Shown: positions 6,911-15,421, numbered from the stretch's first letter. The stretch: DNA of 64,000 bases from Pyxidicoccus caerfyrddinensis (GCF_010894405.1 NZ_JAAIYA010000013.1:124001-188000), one strand, 5' to 3'. The notes: a model not told the origin generated them from the sequence alone. A program made the numbers and translations.

Positions 6911-8896
6911 ATGAACTGGCGGAACGACCTGCCGTCCCATCCCCTGTCATCCGGGGAGCGGGTGCTCGTCCTGGAAGCGGAGCCCGGGTCGGAGCGCCGC
7001 GAGGCCCTCGCCGGATGGCTCGAGAGGGCCCGAGGCGGGCAGGCTCTTTTCAGCCAGCAGCTCGACTGCGACTTCTCGCAGGGGGGCGTCTGGGCGGGAG
7101 TCGCCGAGTTGCTCGGCGCGCTGCTCCCGCGCATCCGTGCCGTGGCGCCCGCTCTGCTCGTCTCGCATGACACCGAGCTCACGGCGATTCTCCCCCAGCT
7201 CCGCGAGACGACTCGGCCGCGCCACCAGTCGCTCGTCGAGCTCTCCGCCGACCAGGAGCTGTTTCAGCTCCATGCGCTGAGGCGGGCGGACCGGCTCGTG
7301 CACGGGGCCATCGAGCTGCTGGCCGGGTTCCGTGCCGCCGACACCGCACGAGGTCCGTGGGTCCTCGTCTGCGAGCATTTCGACCGCGCGGGAGACCTGG
7401 CGCGTCGATTCTTCCGCGAGCTCGTACGCCGCCGAGGTGAGCACCTCGATCTGACACTCCTGGTCGCCGTCGACCCCGGAATGGGCGACGCGACCTGCAC
7501 GGAGCTGTCCGGTGCGGGGCGGGTCTCCGGGGTGCGCCTGTCCCTCGCGCCACAGGCCCAAGCTCCGATGTCCGCGGAGGTCCAGCGCGCCAATGCCCAC
7601 GCGGCACGCGAGCTGGAGCACCGCGTCCAGGGCAAACCGGACGCCGTGGAGGCGAGCCTCGCGAGCCTCATCCAGCTCTGGGAGCAGAGCACGGAGCCTG
7701 AAAACGCCCCGCGGTGGCGAACCGAGGGGCTGCGCCTGTGCGTGCGGCAGGGCTATTACGAGGATGCGCTCCGGTATGGCGAGCCGCTGGTTCTCGCGCT
7801 GGACGCCCTATGCGACCGCGAGCCGAAGGCGCGCTGGGACATCCTGGGTAAGTTCTGTGCCTGTCTCTCCATCACCGGGAGGGGGGAGCGGGCGGCGCGC
7901 CTCCTGGAGGAAGAAGTCGTCGCGAAGAGTGACGACCCCGCGCTGCTCGCCCGCGCCTTCCAGACGCTGGCCGTCTACCACCTGCGCTACCTGCCCAGGC
8001 GCGACGTACGCGCGGCGGAGCAGTGCGTGCAAAGGGCCGCCGAGGCGGTGTCACGGCTCGCGCCCTCCACGGACGAGGCCCGAACCCTGAGCATCGTGAA
8101 CAACAATGCGCTTGCACTGGTGCGGCTGCACGAGGGACGGCCAGACGAGGCGCTGCGGATATGCCAGGCCTCGTTGGTCATCCTCGACGAGCACTTCGGT
8201 CCACAAGGACGGCCTTTGCAGCGGGCGGCGCTCATGCTCCGCCTCGCGGAGTTGTTCCTCTTCATGGGCGCGCATGACGAGGCGCTCGCCCACTACTCGG
8301 CGGCAATCGCCATCGACCCGAGCCAGTCGGAATACTACGGCCTGCGCGGGGTCGCGGCCTTCAAGGCCGGTCGCTTCGTGGAAGCGGAAGCGGACTTCCG
8401 CCAGGCCCTCGCGCTGAGTCCGCCCCATGCGGAAATTGGGGTGAACCTCGGCCAGTGTTACCGCGCCATGGAGCGGGCGGAGGACGCCCTCCGAGTGTAT
8501 TCCTTCGCGCTCGAGCTCGAGCCCCGGAACGTGTTGGCGCTGGTGGGAAGGGCGCAGGTCCATGAGCTGCTGGGCCAACCGGAGCGAGCCTGCGCGGATT
8601 ACGATGCCGTGCTCCTGCTGAAGCCCGACGACGCGCCCGTCCTGGCCAACAGGGCCGTCTTGCATTACGAGGCGGGACGCTTGCATGCCTCCGTGGCCGA
8701 CCTGGATCGCGCCATCTCGCTGGCATCCGATACACCCGAATTCTACCAGAACCGCGCCGTCGTCCTCTCCGACCTGGGTCGGCGAGCGGAGGCCCTCGCG
8801 GACCTCTCGGCGTATCTGCGGCTGCGCCCCGATGCCGAGGACCGTGCCGAGGTGGAAGCGAAGCTGGCGGCGTTGCTCGACGCGCCCGGGCAGTAA
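6911..8896 (+). CDS. TPR protein with an N-terminal ATPase-like region
   Basis: Protein of 661 residues from ATG 6911; an in-frame ATG at 6857 is also possible, and neither has a strong ribosome site. Residues about 1-210 look like a degenerate STAND/AAA-type domain: a GERVLVLEAEPGSERREALAGWL start without a clear GxxxxGK loop, and a hydrophobic strand WVLVCEHFDRAGD resembling a Walker B position. Residues about 260-640 are tandem TPR helices, e.g. SEYYGLRGVAAFKAGRFVEAEADFRQALAL and EIGVNLGQCYRAMERAEDALRVYSFALEL. Probably a cytoplasmic scaffold. Its place behind a peptide-size ORF suggests that it may bind or handle that peptide (inference). Confidence 0.75.
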   Translation: MNWRNDLPSHPLSSGERVLVLEAEPGSERREALAGWLERARGGQALFSQQLDCDFSQGGVWAGVAELLGALLPRIRAVAPALLVSHDTELTAILPQLRETTRPRHQSLVELSADQELFQLHALRRADRLVHGAIELLAGFRAADTARGPWVLVCEHFDRAGDLARRFFRELVRRRGEHLDLTLLVAVDPGMGDATCTELSGAGRVSGVRLSLAPQAQAPMSAEVQRANAHAARELEHRVQGKPDAVEASLASLIQLWEQSTEPENAPRWRTEGLRLCVRQGYYEDALRYGEPLVLALDALCDREPKARWDILGKFCACLSITGRGERAARLLEEEVVAKSDDPALLARAFQTLAVYHLRYLPRRDVRAAEQCVQRAAEAVSRLAPSTDEARTLSIVNNNALALVRLHEGRPDEALRICQASLVILDEHFGPQGRPLQRAALMLRLAELFLFMGAHDEALAHYSAAIAIDPSQSEYYGLRGVAAFKAGRFVEAEADFRQALALSPPHAEIGVNLGQCYRAMERAEDALRVYSFALELEPRNVLALVGRAQVHELLGQPERACADYDAVLLLKPDDAPVLANRAVLHYEAGRLHASVADLDRAISLASDTPEFYQNRAVVLSDLGRRAEALADLSAYLRLRPDAEDRAEVEAKLAALLDAPGQ

Positions 8897-9223
8897 ACCC
8901 CATCCCCCAGGTCGCGCGTGGCCTTGCGCCGGGGCGTCGGGAAGCCCGAGCGCCGGACGCCGGTTGAGCCTTCGCGCCGAGTGCCTCGAACGGATGCAAG
9001 GGAAGCGACCCGGTCCAAGGAGATGCGCGTTCATCGGAGCCAGGGCGCGCCACGCTCCGCGTGGAGACCTGACGGTGAGAGCCTTCCAGGCAACAGGACC
9101 CCGGTACGCCTATATCTCATACTTCTCAACCTTGGACGTCATGAGATATGCAGGGATGGAGCGCGCATGTATGTGCAACTTCGCCCGTGATATGAGAGTG
9201 CAGGTCATTCCAGGGGGGAATGC
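8897..9223. other. Intergenic region with AT-richer promoter zone
   Basis: No gene seen in 327 bp. The last 120 bp are clearly AT-richer than the surroundings and hold the inverted repeat annotated at 9112-9149 plus the ribosome site GGGGGGAA before the ATG at 9224. Confidence 0.5.
9112..9149. promoter_or_regulatory. Inverted repeat, probable operator
   Basis: Perfect 9-bp arms ATATCTCAT and ATGAGATAT separated by exactly 20 nt, about 75 bp upstream of the ATG at 9224. A related half (TATGAGA) recurs at 9191-9197. Arms two helical turns apart fit a dimeric regulator. No regulator gene is adjacent. Confidence 0.45.
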
Positions 9224-9697
9224 ATGACGATACATCATCAGCTCAGCGAGATGATTGATGTGGTGCTGCCGAACGTGCAGAATTTTCATTCGCGCGGTCA
9301 AATGGCGCCGCATGCTGCGTCCATGAACGGTGCGGGCCAGATCAAAGGGTCCTTACTGGCCACTGATAACGGTTGCCATCTCACTGTTCCGGAAGCGCTC
9401 GCGCACTTTGAGTCGGAGCTTCGCCGGGCGGCTGAGGAAGGTAGCATCGTCGCTTCAGCTATCATCTTCCATGGGGTTGGACTGGCAGATCCCGCGCAGC
9501 CCGCACAAACCAAGGGAGAGGCCAGCGCGATAGTTGCCTTGCTGGAGCACGAAGCTGGCGACTCAGTCTTTCTTGTCATTCCCTACCAGGTAACGAGGCG
9601 CGGCATTCAATACGAAATGGGTAAGCTCGTCCGCAAGCCAGCGGCCGTCTTCCTTGGCGCGCACTCACAGGCCAGGCCGTGGTGGCGTTCCGGGTGA
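9224..9697 (+). CDS. Hypothetical protein, low-GC orphan
   Basis: Protein of 157 residues with a good ribosome site (GGGGGGAATGC then ATG). Base composition is lower in GC than its neighbours, suggesting acquisition. No signal peptide. Residues 62-130 read like a compact alpha/beta domain (EALAHFESELRRAAEEGSIV, ASAIIFHGVG, DSVFLVIPYQVTRRGIQYEMGK); the tail (RPWWRSG) is basic. No motif recognised and no function assigned. Confidence 0.65.
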   Translation: MTIHHQLSEMIDVVLPNVQNFHSRGQMAPHAASMNGAGQIKGSLLATDNGCHLTVPEALAHFESELRRAAEEGSIVASAIIFHGVGLADPAQPAQTKGEASAIVALLEHEAGDSVFLVIPYQVTRRGIQYEMGKLVRKPAAVFLGAHSQARPWWRSG

Positions 9698-9776
9698 GCC
9701 TCACCATCCCGAGGACGATAGGCGTGCGACTCAACGAATGACTTTGGCTCGATGAGCGAGAAAGGGGCTCGGCAAC

Positions 9777-10532
9777 ATGTCCGCCGGATATGGTCTCTTG
9801 CTTCAGGAAAGTTACCGAATAGTGCATGTGGGGCACGTCGCGGACAAATGTCTGCGCTGCCGTGACATGAGGATGTTCACGCTGTTTCGTGAAGAGGCAC
9901 GTCTCTCGGTTTTCTTCATCCCGACATGGTGGAGAGCCGTGCGCGAGGTTGTGGCGTGCTCCCGGTGCGCCCAGTTGATGGATGCGAGGGCCGCGGACTA
10001 TCTGGCTGTGGAAGCGTCTCCGAGCTTGGACGTTCGTGCGTTGGTGGAACGAACCAACCCCGGCCTGGCTGAGCGGCTGAAGCGAGAAGGGGCGGTGAGC
10101 GCGGGCCGGAAGCTGATCAGCGACGCGGAGCAGACGGCGTTCATCGCGGATGCGGTGCGTGACGCGTCACGGGCCGTGGGGCGCGCCTCGTGGTGGGGGG
10201 CACCCCTCTTCTGGCTCGCGGCCCTGGTGCTATCCGAACTCTGGTTGATGCAGGACCTGAAGCCTCCCATGCCCCTGGCCATGATGGTGGTGACAGTGGT
10301 CGCGCTCGTGTGGTGCCGGCGGATGGTCATTCGATTTCTCCGTCGCGAAGTGCTCCAGTCGCTCGCAGAGACTCTGACGCCGCTCCAACCGACGCGACAC
10401 GAGATCATTCGGGCCGCGAAGACGACGAGGAGGGCAGAGCGGGAGGTATTGAAATACGGAGGGCTGAGCCAGGTCTTGAGTCTGATGGCGAGAGCATCTG
10501 TTGCGTCGCCGGTGGGGCTGATAGAGAAGTGA
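9777..10532 (+). CDS. Membrane protein with a zinc-ribbon-like N-terminus
   Basis: Protein of 251 residues. Near the N-terminus two Cys pairs, C-L-R-C-R-D and C-S-R-C-A-Q about 35 residues apart, fit a zinc ribbon (four-Cys site). Two adjacent hydrophobic segments around residues 140-185 (APLFWLAALVLSELWLM and PLAMMVVTVVALVWC) form a hairpin membrane anchor followed by a basic helical tail. Similar ribbon-plus-TM orphans are frequent in myxobacteria, with no known role. It lies 80 bp after the 9224 gene on the same strand and may be co-transcribed. Confidence 0.7.
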   Translation: MSAGYGLLLQESYRIVHVGHVADKCLRCRDMRMFTLFREEARLSVFFIPTWWRAVREVVACSRCAQLMDARAADYLAVEASPSLDVRALVERTNPGLAERLKREGAVSAGRKLISDAEQTAFIADAVRDASRAVGRASWWGAPLFWLAALVLSELWLMQDLKPPMPLAMMVVTVVALVWCRRMVIRFLRREVLQSLAETLTPLQPTRHEIIRAAKTTRRAEREVLKYGGLSQVLSLMARASVASPVGLIEK

Positions 10533-10609
10533 AGCCGTCGAGGCGGGACTGCTTGTGTTTCCATCGCCTTGTCTGCGGGTTCGAATCCCCTTGGGGACAC
10601 GGAAGGCCA

Positions 10610-10627
10610 GGGCCGCCCATGCGGCCC
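10610..10627. terminator. Bidirectional hairpin between convergent genes
   Basis: Perfect 7-bp stem GGGCCGC / GCGGCCC with loop CCAT, between the plus-strand gene ending at 10532 and the minus-strand gene ending at 10659. Confidence 0.5.
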
Positions 10628-10658
10628 CGCTTTGCGCCGCTTCAACCCACGGCGGTGC

Positions 10659-12347
10659 CTAGGGTGCCTCGTACTCGAGGATGAGCTCCGGGGTCAGAAG
10701 TGAGCCGGAGTTGTAGAAGTCCACCAGGTTGCCCGGCTGCGCCGCGGCGTTCTCATCGAAGGCGATGCGGAACTGGGCGCGCGGACCACCCGTCTCGCGC
10801 GAATCCCAACGCGCCGCCACGCTGGCGGTGACATCGAGCAACTTCACGGTCGGCGCGGCCTCCCGGGCCAGCACCTGTGAGGGGCCCACGGGCAGCATCC
10901 AGTCCTCGGCTTCCAGCGTGGGCCCGTAGTCCACCGGCGCCACGTCCAGCGTGCCAAGCACGCCATACGGACTGCCCTGCGTCGTCCACTGCTCCACCTC
11001 CAACTTCGCGGAGACGATGCGGCGGGGGCTTGGCTCCAGGGAGGACAGGTCGAAGCCGAGATAGCCGCGGTAGCGCCGCACGCCGCTCCCCGCCTGGCTC
11101 TCCGTGGCGTCGCCCACCCGCAGCACGTCCGTGTTCGAGCTGACGGTGGTGGTGCCCGACTTCAGGTTGTGCACGAGCGAGCCACTCAGCTCGAAGCGAC
11201 GCTCCATCGTGACCTGGTAGCGCTGGATGATGCGCAGCACGGCCATGGAGAAGCAGGGGCCGGTCTGCCGGGGCTCCCCCTCCCCCAGCCGATTGCCCGC
11301 CAGGTCCTTTGCTTCGACGGAGACGTCATAGGCGATGTAGGCGCCGTAGGGCGCCGCGGTGGCGGGTTGGAACGTCACCCGGGTGCCGAGCTCGTTCCAG
11401 GTGAAGGAGCCGGGCACCTGCTGCTGGCTGGACGCGTCCTGGCAGGAAGAGACGGTGAAGGCGCGCTCGACGGAGGCCCGGTCCATCTCTTCGGAGAAGC
11501 CCAGCGTGAGCGAGAAGGCCGGAGCCACGCCGATGGCCACCGGGGTGGGCATCTCCACCAGGGAGGGAGGCCTCGTGTCGACAGAGCTGGCGGAGAAGGT
11601 CCGGGACAGGCTCTGCGCCAGTCCCGCCCCCCCCACGTCCTTCGCTCCGGCGCTCACGCCCCACGTCACGGTCTTCGAGTCCGGCCAGGGCACCGACGGC
11701 GTGAAGTCCAACGTGTTGCCCTTCCAGGCAAAGGTTCCCGCCGCGTCCGCCACTCCTTCCACGAAGAAGGCGGCCTCGGTCGCGGGCTTGTCCATGGGCT
11801 CGGAGAAGGTGACGCTGAGCACCTCCTCGACGGCGAGGCCGCTCGCGCCATCCGCGGGGCTCGCGGACACCACGGTGGGGTAGGTGCCATCGGCGGGCGG
11901 CGTTCCCACGGAGAAGCTGCCGGCGAACGGCTGTTCCAGCGGGAGTCCCGCGGCGCTCTTCGCGGTGGTGGTGAACTCCCAGCGCACCGTCGCCTCGGCC
12001 GGCAGCGGGGACGTGGGCTTGAAGGTGAACACCCGGTCTTCATTCGTCCAGCTGAGGCTCCCGCTCACTCCCGCGGGCTCATGGATGACGAAGGCCTCGC
12101 GGGTGGCGTCGCGGTCCATCGGCTCGGAAAAGGTGAAGCGGAGGGCCGTCACGGGCGCGATGCCGGAGGCCCCATCCTCCGGGCTGGCGAGCACTCCGCG
12201 GGGGGGCTTGAAAGGCGTCGAGCCGCCCGAGTCCGGATCACCCTCGGCTCCCGGGTCCGGCGCACCCTCGGCTCCCGGGTCCTTCGCGACGCCCGGGCCA
12301 CAGGCGGCCAGCAGCGCCAACACCATCCAGCTCATCCACCGTCTCAT
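10659..12347 (-). CDS. Lipoprotein with three SbsA/Big_5 Ig-like domains
   Basis: Protein of 562 residues: MRRWMSWMVLALLAAC gives a signal peptide and lipobox LAAC (Cys16), followed by a repeated GAEG-x-PD linker. Three Ig-like modules of about 100 residues begin near 45, 155 and 265, each with the hallmark F-S-E-P-M-D (RFTFSEPMDRDA, SVTFSEPMDKPA, TLGFSEEMDRAS), typical of SbsA Ig-like/Big_5 folds. The C-terminal ~170 residues contain RYRGYLGFDLSSLEP and a last strand LTPELILEYEA, resembling DNRLRE-type jelly-roll modules. A cell-surface adhesive or scaffolding role is likely. It follows the caspase gene by 78 bp and has its own promoter-like motif (12414-12429). Confidence 0.85.
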   Translation of the reverse strand: MRRWMSWMVLALLAACGPGVAKDPGAEGAPDPGAEGDPDSGGSTPFKPPRGVLASPEDGASGIAPVTALRFTFSEPMDRDATREAFVIHEPAGVSGSLSWTNEDRVFTFKPTSPLPAEATVRWEFTTTAKSAAGLPLEQPFAGSFSVGTPPADGTYPTVVSASPADGASGLAVEEVLSVTFSEPMDKPATEAAFFVEGVADAAGTFAWKGNTLDFTPSVPWPDSKTVTWGVSAGAKDVGGAGLAQSLSRTFSASSVDTRPPSLVEMPTPVAIGVAPAFSLTLGFSEEMDRASVERAFTVSSCQDASSQQQVPGSFTWNELGTRVTFQPATAAPYGAYIAYDVSVEAKDLAGNRLGEGEPRQTGPCFSMAVLRIIQRYQVTMERRFELSGSLVHNLKSGTTTVSSNTDVLRVGDATESQAGSGVRRYRGYLGFDLSSLEPSPRRIVSAKLEVEQWTTQGSPYGVLGTLDVAPVDYGPTLEAEDWMLPVGPSQVLAREAAPTVKLLDVTASVAARWDSRETGGPRAQFRIAFDENAAAQPGNLVDFYNSGSLLTPELILEYEAP

Positions 12348-12413
12348 GTCGTGTCCTCGCCGTGCGGGCCGCCAACGGCCGCGCGCACCGGCAAGACCCG
12401 TGAGCGGGCGGAA

Positions 12414-12429
12414 CTGCGCAAAACTTCAG
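12414..12429 (-). promoter_or_regulatory. Promoter-like motif shared with the ECF sigma gene
   Basis: Read on the minus strand: AAGTTTTGCGCAG, overlapping the stop codon of the caspase gene and about 67 nt before the lipoprotein start. A matching sequence AGTTTTCTTGCGCAG precedes the ECF sigma gene at 15243-15261, at a similar distance. Both are followed by C/G-rich text ending CGGGTC. This may be the target of the encoded sigma factor (inference). Confidence 0.4.
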
Positions 12430-13952
12430 CGCCTCCAGGTCAGCCCCACCCAGGTGCCCGGCAGCGCCGCCGCGGTGAGCTGTCCATCCCGGCGCAGCAA
12501 CAGCAGGGGCAACTGGGCCTCCAGGGCCAGGGACACCGGTCCCCCCAGCGGCAGCGTCGCCCCGGCCCACCCGGCGCCTCCCACCACGCCGCTCCAGCCA
12601 CCGCCCTCCGGCTGCACCCGCTGCACCACGGCACCCCCTCCCACCTCCACGCCCGCCGCCACGCTGACGGGCCCCAGCACCATGCCCCAGCCGTGGCCGA
12701 GCCACCCGAGGAGGCTCGTCTCCCGGAAGGACTCGCCGCGTCCCGAGGCCACCTGCGCCGCCAGGCCCCATCCGTCTCCACCCGTGCGCCGCAGGGCCAC
12801 GCGTGCCCCCGGCACCGGTCCGAGTCCCCGGGCCACCGCTCCCTGCACGCCCCCCATCACGCGCACGGTCCACGGTGAGTCCTGCTCTTCGAACAGCGGT
12901 CCTCCCCGGGCCGCGCTGGCGGACCTGGGAAGCGCCGCGAGCTCCTCCCAGGTCACCGCGCGCGTCTGTCCCGCCCGCACCTCCACGCGGCCCGCGTGCA
13001 CCCTTCCGCCGCGCACCAGCCGCACCGCGTAGGCCCCCGGGGTGACGGCCACACGCCGCGCGGCTCCGGGCACCAGCTCGGCGATGACCTGGTCTCGCGG
13101 TGCCTGGGCCACCAGCGCGCGCTCGAAGCCGTCGGGGAGCTCCAGCAGGGCGTCCGGGCGGGACAGCTCGGTGAAGACCAGCTCACCGCGGCCGGACAGG
13201 CGATAGTCGTAGGCCGGGTGCTGCGTGCCCACGAAGGTGGACGTGGTCTGCGTCACCGTCCGCGAGAAGGCGTACTGGTAGGCCTCCGCGAGGGTGACGC
13301 GGCCATCTCCCGAGCTATCCGCCGCGCCCCTCAGCCCCGAGACGAAGTGGTGGGTGAAGATGCCGCCGCCCACCTCGCGGGACTCGAGCGCCACCTCGTC
13401 CGCCGCGCTCGACGTGAGCAGCACCTGCCCGGAGGAGGCCAGCTCGTCCGTGAGGCGTACCTGGAAGGCGGGCCCCAGTGCGCCCCCCCTGGCCGTGAGC
13501 AGCGCTCCACTGCGGCAGCTGTCCACCAGCGCCACCCGCACGTCCGCCCCGGTGTCGTCGAGCCAGGCCCGCAGGTCCGAGAAGCGCAGCCGCTCACCGC
13601 CCAGCTCCAGCGCCTCTCCATCCGAGTGGCCGGAGAAGTAGAAGGTGAGGATGACGCGGGTGGATGGCGCCCCGTGCCAGCGCCGGACGCGCTGCTCGGC
13701 CCGTGCGAGCGCACGGCGGACCTCCCCCAGCCCGCGCCCCTGGAGCAGGAAGAGGTCCTCGGGGGCCACGCCGCCCAGCTCCACGAGGACGCGCGCGAGC
13801 TTGCCGGCATCCGTCTCCGCGAAGTGCAGCGAGGGGCGCTCGCCGCTGCCCGTGTTGTTGCCCACCACGACAGCGAGCCGCCAGGTCTCCGCCAGGGCGG
13901 GCGCTGACAGCAGGAGCAGGAGCGCGAGGAGGGTGGGGCGCAAGGCGTTCAT
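12426..13952 (-). CDS. Exported caspase-like (C14) protein with C-terminal barrel-like region
   Basis: Protein of 508 residues. Start at ATG 13952, overlapping the anti-sigma stop by 4 bp. Signal peptide 1-21 (LLALLLLLSAPALA). Caspase-like domain about 24-270 with the catalytic dyad His109 (FYFSGHSDG) and Cys146 (VALVDSCRSGA). A SSGDGRVTLAEAY segment looks calcium-binding. Residues about 315-380 form a PEGA-like beta module, and the last ~140 residues have alternating hydrophobic strands rich in Gly ending in WRR, as in a small outer-membrane beta-barrel. So the peptidase would face the periplasm or the cell surface. Coupled to an ECF sigma/anti-sigma pair, it may be an effector of that stress circuit (inference). 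Confidence 0.85.
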   Translation of the reverse strand: MNALRPTLLALLLLLSAPALAETWRLAVVVGNNTGSGERPSLHFAETDAGKLARVLVELGGVAPEDLFLLQGRGLGEVRRALARAEQRVRRWHGAPSTRVILTFYFSGHSDGEALELGGERLRFSDLRAWLDDTGADVRVALVDSCRSGALLTARGGALGPAFQVRLTDELASSGQVLLTSSAADEVALESREVGGGIFTHHFVSGLRGAADSSGDGRVTLAEAYQYAFSRTVTQTTSTFVGTQHPAYDYRLSGRGELVFTELSRPDALLELPDGFERALVAQAPRDQVIAELVPGAARRVAVTPGAYAVRLVRGGRVHAGRVEVRAGQTRAVTWEELAALPRSASAARGGPLFEEQDSPWTVRVMGGVQGAVARGLGPVPGARVALRRTGGDGWGLAAQVASGRGESFRETSLLGWLGHGWGMVLGPVSVAAGVEVGGGAVVQRVQPEGGGWSGVVGGAGWAGATLPLGGPVSLALEAQLPLLLLRRDGQLTAAALPGTWVGLTWRR

Positions 13953-14704
13953 GGCTTTTCGAGAAGGAAGGAGGCCTGCCCGTCGGCGGGGACGGGGAGC
14001 CGGCGCGTTTCCCGCAGGGCTCGAGGCCCCCGGGCGGCGAGGGCGCGCAGGACCTCCTCCACGTCGGTGCGCTCCAGCGGGACGCGGGAGAAGAGGGCGA
14101 AGACACGCTCGGGGCCCGGCGCGGCGTCCAGCACGATGCTGCCCGGCAGCTCCACCGGGCCGGCCGCCTGGGAGAGTCGCTCGCTGCGGACGCCTCCATA
14201 GGGGAAGTACACGCTCACCCCGCCCGAGCCGTCCAGCGAGACAACCAGCAGGTAGGGCAGGCCCGCGGGCTCCACCACGAAGCGCAGCGCGTCTCCCGGA
14301 GAGAGGACAGCTCCCTCGTGCGCCTCCTCCACACGCTCCCCCTGCCGGGCGAAGACGCGCAGCAGCGGCCCGCCCTTGATGCTGTACTCCGGGGGCAGCG
14401 GCTCGGGGCTGGAGGAGCGCCAGTGCGGCAGCACCGCCAGGGCCACGCCGAGCGCGGCGGCGGGCGCCAGAAGCCAGACCCAGCGCGGGCGGGGAGGCGT
14501 CCCTTCCCTCCGCGCGCGCAGCCTGGGGAGGGTGCGTGGCAGCACGTCCGTCTCGAAGTGTCGGTGCGTGGCCTGGAGCGAAGCCCGGGCCTGCTGGCAG
14601 CGCGTGCACGCCTCCAGGTGCGCCTCGGCTTCGGTGGTGGCCTCCGGCGGCAGCGCGCGCAGGGCGAGCGCGTCCAGCTCCCACTGGGACAGGTGCCCCC
14701 TCAT
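13949..14704 (-). CDS. Anti-sigma factor with zinc-finger-like N-terminus, TM helix and DUF4384-like domain
   Basis: Protein of 251 residues starting at ATG 14704 with 4-bp overlap to the sigma gene. The cytoplasmic N-terminus has H29-x3-C33-x2-C36 (HLEACTRC), the ZAS/zf-HC2 signature of anti-sigma factors. One TM helix at about 75-95 (WVWLLAPAAALGVALAVLP). The periplasmic part matches DUF4384: GPLLRVFARQGERV, VLSPGDALRFVVEP, LLVVSLDGSGGVSVYFPY, then a strand with VFALFSRVPL. DUF4384 is often found with caspase-like peptidases, as here. It should hold the ECF sigma at the membrane until a signal is sensed. Confidence 0.85.
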   Translation of the reverse strand: MRGHLSQWELDALALRALPPEATTEAEAHLEACTRCQQARASLQATHRHFETDVLPRTLPRLRARREGTPPRPRWVWLLAPAAALGVALAVLPHWRSSSPEPLPPEYSIKGGPLLRVFARQGERVEEAHEGAVLSPGDALRFVVEPAGLPYLLVVSLDGSGGVSVYFPYGGVRSERLSQAAGPVELPGSIVLDAAPGPERVFALFSRVPLERTDVEEVLRALAARGPRALRETRRLPVPADGQASFLLEKP

Positions 14705-15186
14705 ACGCCGGCCTTCCGCTGGAAGCGCTCGACGCGCTCGTGGAACTCGGCGAGCCGGTTGACGACGGTGCGGCGCGACAACTCCAGCACCCGGGCCACC
14801 TCGCCCTGGTCCAGCCCGTCCACGAGGTGCAGCCACACCACCGCGCTCAGCTTCTCCGGCATCCGGGACAGCAATCGCACGGCGAAGTCGCGGTCGGCGA
14901 GGGCTTCCTCCAGGCTGCGCCCCGGCACGTCGGGCAGCTCGGCCACCGGCTCGGGACGCAAGCGCGCGTCGCGGAGCTGGTTGAGGCAGTAGTTGGTGGC
15001 CACCCGGTAGATCCACGTCAGCCCGGCCTGTGCGTCCGGAGCCTTGTCGAGGTGCCGCTGCACTCGCATGAACGTCTCCTGGGTGGCGTCCTCGGCCGCC
15101 GCGCCGTCTCCCAGGAGCCGCTGGCAACGGGCGTAGATGGCCGGCCCGTATTGACGGTAGAGCTGGGCGAGTCGGTCTGCGGTCAT
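14701..15186 (-). CDS. ECF-family RNA polymerase sigma factor
   Basis: Protein of 161 residues with the two-domain ECF layout. Region 2 is at about 8-80 (LYRQYGPAIYARCQRLLGD, AEDATQETFMRVQRHL, TWIYRVATNYCLNQLRDARLRP). Region 4 is at about 105-155 (RMPEKLSAVVWLHLVDGLDQGEVARVLELSRRTVVNRLAEFHERV), with a helix-turn-helix. It overlaps the anti-sigma gene by 4 bp. First gene of a tight sigma, anti-sigma, caspase operon; likely autoregulated through the motif at 15243-15261. Confidence 0.9.
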   Translation of the reverse strand: MTADRLAQLYRQYGPAIYARCQRLLGDGAAAEDATQETFMRVQRHLDKAPDAQAGLTWIYRVATNYCLNQLRDARLRPEPVAELPDVPGRSLEEALADRDFAVRLLSRMPEKLSAVVWLHLVDGLDQGEVARVLELSRRTVVNRLAEFHERVERFQRKAGV

Positions 15187-15242
15187 GCTCGGGCGTCCGG
15201 GGACGCCAGCCTCCCGAAGAAACGACCCGCGGCGGGAGCCGG

Positions 15243-15261
15243 CTGCGCAAGAAAACTGCGG
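15243..15261 (-). promoter_or_regulatory. Candidate autoregulated promoter element of the ECF sigma gene
   Basis: Minus-strand text CGCAGTTTTCTTGCGCAG lies about 57 nt upstream of the sigma start, in the region divergent from the 15422 gene. It matches the element at 12414-12429. Confidence 0.4.
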
Positions 15262-15421
15262 GGGTGGTTACTACGCACCCTGGGATTGAGGCAAATCCCC
15301 CGGCTGGACCTGCGTCTGTTCCGAGGCCCTCACTTGCGCTGTCGGAAATCGCGTGTTGCCTGCGGTGTTTTGATGCCCATTGTCTTCACGTGGAGTGCAG
15401 GTGTGCCCACGGGGGAGGGGT

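Noticed and set aside
10571..10600. tRNA-like GGGTTCGAATCCCC text
   Set aside because: Resembles a T-arm, but the stem pairs poorly and no acceptor, D- or anticodon arm can be drawn upstream. At most an old attachment scar.
11169..12878. Plus-strand open frame of 569 codons
   Set aside because: Antisense to the Ig-like lipoprotein and the caspase gene end; no recognisable domain or ribosome site.
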